From assembly GCA_037444575.1 (NCBI GenBank), contig JBBIME010000007.1, positions 262,493 to 326,492 of the forward strand: a stretch of DNA of 64,000 nucleotides, in the 5' to 3' direction. Shown piece by piece: positions 60,809-64,000 of this stretch. The DNA is from Bacteriovorax sp037444575 (GTDB lineage: Bacteria > Bdellovibrionota > Bacteriovoracia > Bacteriovoracales > Bacteriovoracaceae). The notes under the pieces were generated by a model, which made no database searches, was not told the origin of the DNA, and was given only the letters and a program-made list of their open reading frames with translations. The translations under genes were made by a program, and so were the position numbers. Each line of letters opens with the position of its first letter. Within the stretch, counting starts at the first letter, position 1.

Positions 60809-61762
60809 ATGACGACGGTTCAGCCAAAATTAAAAGGGCCCATTAAAAACGAGAATCTAAAAAATCTCAAGCCTATCAATGGGAAAAGCGCAGCACAGGA
60901 AGGGTTGAAACCTTCAGCGACTCCTGAAATTTCTGAGACTGCTAAAACTCTAAATGCGAATGCTCCATCAGAACCAACTACCGATACACCAAATACACCA
61001 AGTACTCCTGATGCCTCTATTGCTTCAGAAGCTTCCAGTTCTGCTAGCTCTGTAGCAAAAAATCTGGCGAAGATGCCTGTTCTTCCTATTGTGACTCCAA
61101 GTGAATCAAAAGATATGAAGAAGTTGGAGGAGAAGATAACAGAGCCTATTGCCTCTAAAGTTAGTTTTATAAAAAAACCAGCGGTGATTTTTATTGAAGG
61201 CTTTAGTGCATTTGGAATTTCAAATGGCGATGGCATTAAAGATATGGCCGATAATCTTCCAGGATCAAAAAGATTCTCTTGGGATGAACAAGATAAGATA
61301 ATCGAAGAAATTAAAAAACACTCTCCTGAGCAACCAGTTATTATGGTCGGTCATAGTTTCGGTGGCGATAGTGCAGTTGAAATTGCCAATACTCTAAATT
61401 CTGTAAAGAATGGATTTAGATCTATTGATCTTTTAGTTAGCATTGATTCCGTAGGAATGAATCACAATATTATCCCGATGAATGTAAAAAGAAATTTAAA
61501 CTTTTTCGGAGAAGGAGTGGTTCCTTTTCTTCATGGCGATCCCAATGTAGCAAGAAACACAGGCTACACTGACGTCCTCAATGAACTTAGAAGCGAGCTT
61601 CATTCAAAAATGGATGACTCGGAAGAAGTGCAATTTAAAATTTTTGAATCTATTAACGATGTATTGAGCGAAAGCAATCATCCAGATCTCTTTGAAGAAA
61701 TCCAAAAAAATGATCAGCTCAAAAAACTTATTGGCAATCAGCAGCCTCATTCGAAACAGTAA
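60809..61762 (+). CDS. Alpha/beta-hydrolase (lipase-like) protein with low-complexity N-terminus
   Basis: Residues 1-110 are a disordered Pro/Thr/Ser/Ala-rich region without a signal peptide. From about 125 a hydrolase fold begins (PAVIFIEGFSAFG), with the nucleophile elbow GHSFGGDSA near residue 185 and a likely acid/His near the end (LLVSIDSVG, ESNHPDLFEE). The pattern fits esterases or lipases of the class 3/PGAP1-like type; the substrate is unknown. The ATG at 60809 is preferred because a TATAAT box lies just upstream; an ATG at 60788 is possible. Its end overlaps the convergent exported gene by 35 bp. Confidence 0.72.
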   Translation: MTTVQPKLKGPIKNENLKNLKPINGKSAAQEGLKPSATPEISETAKTLNANAPSEPTTDTPNTPSTPDASIASEASSSASSVAKNLAKMPVLPIVTPSESKDMKKLEEKITEPIASKVSFIKKPAVIFIEGFSAFGISNGDGIKDMADNLPGSKRFSWDEQDKIIEEIKKHSPEQPVIMVGHSFGGDSAVEIANTLNSVKNGFRSIDLLVSIDSVGMNHNIIPMNVKRNLNFFGEGVVPFLHGDPNVARNTGYTDVLNELRSELHSKMDDSEEVQFKIFESINDVLSESNHPDLFEEIQKNDQLKKLIGNQQPHSKQ

Positions 61763-62090
61763 GTCTGCTCTTATCCGGAGCCCCCTCTACTTGTAAACAA
61801 ACTGGCAGTTTATTTTCTTTGGATCCATTTAGAAAATCGTGCATCCTAGGACAATCAGTGTAAGTATCCATATAGATATTGTGAACAACTTTTGAATCTC
61901 GATAGAAAGTCATCCATCCCGCAAAACCACCGCAATCTAATATGACTTTTTCAAATTTGTCGGTCTTAACTTCATAAGCGTAATCTCTATCTGAAACAGG
62001 AATGTAATCTTTCATCAAAGCTCGCTCAACTGTTTCAGCCTTGAGGGTAAAAGTAAAAAGAATCCCGACTAAAACGATCGCCTTTTTCAT
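61728..62090 (-). CDS. Small exported protein of unknown function (120 aa)
   Basis: A signal peptide (MKKAIVLVGILFTFTLKAETV) leads to a mature protein of about 100 residues with four cysteines (ILDCGG, TDCPRM, PVCLQ and the terminal DCQ), suitable for two disulfides. No family recognised. The mRNA leader can fold into a hairpin (62097-62127) whose outer arm includes the CGGGA that would serve as ribosome site. Confidence 0.68.
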   Translation of the reverse strand: MKKAIVLVGILFTFTLKAETVERALMKDYIPVSDRDYAYEVKTDKFEKVILDCGGFAGWMTFYRDSKVVHNIYMDTYTDCPRMHDFLNGSKENKLPVCLQVEGAPDKSRLTVSNEAADCQ

Positions 62091-62244
62091 AAAGTTCCCG
62101 GTTAGATTTATTACTAACCTAGTCGGGCATTAAAAAAATAAGTTGAGTGTTTTATTTAAAAAAGATGACAAAAAAATTTTCTTCGGGTTTTTTTGTGTGC
62201 TAACCTTTATTATCTTAATTTTTCAACCAATTCGGAGGGTTTTA

Positions 62245-62469
62245 ATGAAATTAGTTCTTCTACTTTCTCTACTTGTTTCTTTTACTGTTTCAGCTCAAAC
62301 TAATCCAGGTGCTGAACCAGCTCCTGCTCAAGATCAAATGGGTTCTCCTGCTGCTGGAGAAGCTTCAATGGCACAAGAAACTAAGCCAATGGCAAAACAT
62401 AAGAAAGCTCGCAAAGCTCACCATGCAAAAGCTAAAAAGCACCACAAGAAAAAGAAACACTCAATGTAA
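62245..62469 (+). CDS. Small exported Lys/His/Ala-rich protein (74 aa)
   Basis: A signal peptide (MKLVLLLSLLVSFTVSAQ) precedes a very basic, low-complexity tail (HKKARKAHHAKAKKHHKKKK). The composition is like acid-shock or polyanion-binding periplasmic proteins; the function is not known. GGAGGG at 62234-62239 lies five bases before the ATG at 62245 and decides the start; the open frame goes back to 62143. A terminator follows directly. Confidence 0.78.
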   Translation: MKLVLLLSLLVSFTVSAQTNPGAEPAPAQDQMGSPAAGEASMAQETKPMAKHKKARKAHHAKAKKHHKKKKHSM

Positions 62470-62475
62470 AAATAG

Positions 62476-62504
62476 AAAGGGCCGTGAAAACGGCCCTTTT
62501 TTTT
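62476..62504 (+). terminator. Rho-independent terminator (probably bidirectional)
   Basis: Arms AAAGGGCCGT and ACGGCCCTTT with a GAAA loop are followed by a run of Ts. On the minus strand it lies 27 bases past the ssb stop and is followed by a T-rich tract, so it may serve both genes. Confidence 0.92.
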
Positions 62505-62530
62505 ATCTAGTTTTAGAAAAATCCTATCTA

Positions 62531-62989
62531 CTAAAACGGGATGTCATCAGCTGTGAAGTTTGTATCAGTTGAAATGTCGTACTCTTGGTTAACCATGCTT
62601 GAATCATAAGATGGTGCTGCCCCAGCGCCTTGAGAATTTGATCTTTCAGCTCCAGTTGAAGCTTGTCCACCGATGAATTGAACAGTCTTCGCTACGATTT
62701 CTGTCGTATAACGTTTTTGTCCACTCTTATCATCCCATGAACGAGTTTGAAGAGCGCCTTCAATGAAAGCTTGTCTTCCTTTTGTTAGGTATTGGTTACA
62801 AAGCTCTGCAAGTTTTCCCCAAACAACAATTCTATGCCATTCAGTTCTTTCTTGTTTTTGTCCTGCTTTGTCTGCCCAAGATTCACTAGTAGCTACTGTA
62901 AAATTACAAACGGCCATTCCACCTGGAGTGTATTTCAACTCTGGATCTTGCCCTAGACGGCCTAAAATAATAACTTTGTTAACGCTCAT
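62531..62989 (-). CDS. ssb: Single-stranded DNA-binding protein
   Basis: SSB coats single-stranded DNA in replication, repair and recombination. The OB fold runs from residue 1 to about 110 (VNKVIILGRLGQDPELKYTP, then WHRIVVWGKLAELCNQYLTKG), followed by a Gly/Ser-rich linker and the acidic tip DDIPF that recruits partner proteins. Length is 152. AGGGGAG precedes the ATG. The upstream region holds an 8-bp inverted repeat (63014-63043). Confidence 0.97.
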   Translation of the reverse strand: MSVNKVIILGRLGQDPELKYTPGGMAVCNFTVATSESWADKAGQKQERTEWHRIVVWGKLAELCNQYLTKGRQAFIEGALQTRSWDDKSGQKRYTTEIVAKTVQFIGGQASTGAERSNSQGAGAAPSYDSSMVNQEYDISTDTNFTADDIPF

Positions 62990-63137
62990 TAAAGAACTCC
63001 CCTTGTGTGATTCACAGTAAGTGCTACGTAAAAAACTTACTGTTACCTGATTAATTTAGTCTAATGTTGCAACTTTAAACTTAAATCACCACGAGCAAAA
63101 GAAGAATTTTCTGACAAAATATAAGAGGGGAATTTAC

Positions 63138-63530
63138 TTAAGATCGCTTTACGACAGCTTCCGGTTTTTGATCAGTTACGCCCTGTTTTTGCGCCCAAAA
63201 ATCTTTAACTAGTTGACGGGCCACTTTTACATCCCGTTTATACCAAGTTGCATCAAATCCACAATGAGGGCACGCAACCTGTTTCTTATAATCACTGCGC
63301 ACTGCAAGCTCAAAGACACCCCAGATAACGAAGAAGATAAAAAAGCACTTCACGCCCGTAAATGGAAAAAGCATGCTGCCTAAAACAATTGAAGTAAGAA
63401 GAATTTGAAGATAATTTTTTTTAGTCAGACGAGGAGAAACAGAAATTCCTCTCTCTGTACGACAAAGCGGACAGAAAAACGTATTTGCTTTATTTTTGAA
63501 TTTATAAACTCGATTTTCCAATGGACGCAT
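63138..63530 (-). CDS. Small membrane protein with zinc-ribbon-like cysteines (130 aa)
   Basis: Two CxxC pairs (FCPLC at about residues 19-23 and ACPHC at about 86-90) flank two hydrophobic segments (about 40-75), so one zinc site could be built on the cytoplasmic side. The C-terminal tail is basic. No named family. AGGAG lies eight bases before the ATG. It stands alone upstream of ssb and is probably transcribed from within 63531-63600. Confidence 0.72.
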   Translation of the reverse strand: MRPLENRVYKFKNKANTFFCPLCRTERGISVSPRLTKKNYLQILLTSIVLGSMLFPFTGVKCFFIFFVIWGVFELAVRSDYKKQVACPHCGFDATWYKRDVKVARQLVKDFWAQKQGVTDQKPEAVVKRS

Positions 63531-64000
63531 TCAAAGATCTCCTAACAATTATTATAGCGCCATTTCTGCTAAAAATTGAATGCGGGCGATTTTTCCCTTT
63601 GATAAAAATCACTGATTCATTATCGAAAAAAATTCAAGCACAGATAATTTATAGATTAAAAAATGAAGATACCAATGATAACCGCTTTGAAAAAAGCTTG
63701 TCATGAATTTGGGAAGCTTCTGGTGGTGGGGAATCCGAATTTTCCTGCCCAGGATTCAGTCTCCCCCACCACCAGTTTTTTAAATTCTAACAGATGTCAC
63801 AAGAAATTCAATCGAAGAATTACCTGAGTTTTAAGCTTGGCTTTGTATTGAAAGTCTTTGCTTTAAAAATCGTTTGCTGTTCATTTGATTAGTGATTTAG
63901 AGTGAGCCCCTTTGTCTGGAGAATTTTCCCATAATTAGTGAACAGCTCGATTGATAATAACTTTCATGCTATTAGCATGGACAATTCAATGGAGACTGTT
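63531..64000. other. Right-edge region without a certain gene (470 bp)
   Basis: The left part must hold the promoter of the zinc-ribbon gene. A strong GC-rich hairpin with a T-run lies at 63720-63781 on the plus strand. From 63794 a 32-codon frame (MSQEIQSKNYLSFKLG, stop at about 63890) resembles the first strand of CheW but is then disrupted. A second frame, open from GTG 63938 past the window edge (MNSSIDNNFHAISMDNSMETV), could be the start of the next gene. None of these can be called a gene on this evidence. Confidence 0.5.
63720..63781 (+). terminator. Large hairpin plus T-run, terminator or end of a small RNA
   Basis: Twelve-base perfect arms CTGGTGGTGGGG (63720-63731) and CCCCACCACCAG (63764-63775) enclose an inner GAATCC/GGATTC pair and are followed by six Ts. 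No confident plus-strand gene precedes it, so it may end an unannotated small RNA. Confidence 0.62.

Noticed and set aside
63014..63043. ACAGTAAG/CTTACTGT repeat before ssb, considered as a LexA box
   Set aside because: It does not match TTAC-N3-GTAA, the Bdellovibrio LexA site I recall, and the arms are 14 bp apart; it is left as an unexplained repeat.
63521..63706. 61-codon plus-strand frame before the right-edge hairpin
   Set aside because: It starts inside the promoter and first codons of the opposite gene, has no ribosome site, and its composition looks random.
1..64000. Search by eye for CRISPR arrays, tRNA genes, insertion sequences and long direct repeats
   Set aside because: Intergenic regions are short and none shows repeat-spacer structure, cloverleaf arms or transposase genes.

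Overview
The window is about 64 kb of AT-rich, densely coded bacterial chromosome. It has no rRNA, tRNA, CRISPR array, prophage or insertion sequence that I can see. Gene content suggests a Gram-negative relative of the predatory Bdellovibrionota, most likely of the Bacteriovorax/Peredibacter type. It has many exported proteins and lipoproteins of no recognised family, a secreted nuclease-fold protein and a lipoprotein subtilase, chemotaxis and HD-GYP signalling genes, and several promoters resembling flagellar sigma-28 sites. The lineage is inferred from gene content and base composition only.

Layout. 1-5 kb: CoA-pathway genes (panB, cut by the left edge; coaX; coaD), a DUF1275 membrane protein, tcdA and a flavodoxin-fold oxidoreductase. 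5-9 kb: leuS-metG. 9-12.8 kb: a small unknown gene, a YqeY-like gene, an exported endonuclease/exonuclease/phosphatase-fold protein and an exported unknown. 12.8-20.3 kb: a minus-strand run of five genes. A 1454-residue lipoprotein comes first, followed by an ICMT-type membrane methyltransferase, a DUF3419 (BtaA-like) aminocarboxypropyl transferase, a heme-oxygenase-like diiron protein and a GNAT acetyltransferase. It is preceded by a near-consensus sigma-28 site that faces a second sigma-28-like site driving a divergent 439-residue lipoprotein, with an inverted repeat between the two.

21-34 kb: fadD, an RRM protein, DUF5522, the run dacB-ade-GIY-YIG-can-HD, a phytase-like esterase-domain protein, a 672-residue exported protein, a small exported protein behind a sigma-54 promoter, manA and a LON-domain protein. 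34-42 kb: a DGK1/SEC59-like membrane kinase, then the run MinD-like ATPase, degenerate J-domain/RodZ-HTH protein, rluD, pgeF and VKOR-DsbA fusion; then three small envelope genes and a pseudo-receiver/CheX protein. 42-55 kb: tatD, an exported protein with a sigma-28-like promoter, a HAMP-less chemoreceptor, a K+-dependent-type membrane pyrophosphatase, a subtilase lipoprotein, an MFS transporter, an HD-GYP protein and a class V aminotransferase. 55-64 kb: gap-pgk-tpiA-secG, a YhaM-type exoribonuclease, an OmpR-family regulator, a lipase-like protein, small exported proteins, ssb, a zinc-ribbon membrane protein and about 470 bp with no certain gene.

The most interesting part is the 12.8-21.7 kb locus. 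There a giant lipoprotein and a set of lipid- or small-molecule-modifying enzymes appear to share one sigma-28-type promoter region with a second, divergently transcribed lipoprotein. Most other genes are ordinary housekeeping. Start codons were re-chosen where a Shine-Dalgarno sequence or a family N-terminus pointed to a start inside the longest open frame. Family calls come from motifs read by eye; no search was run.
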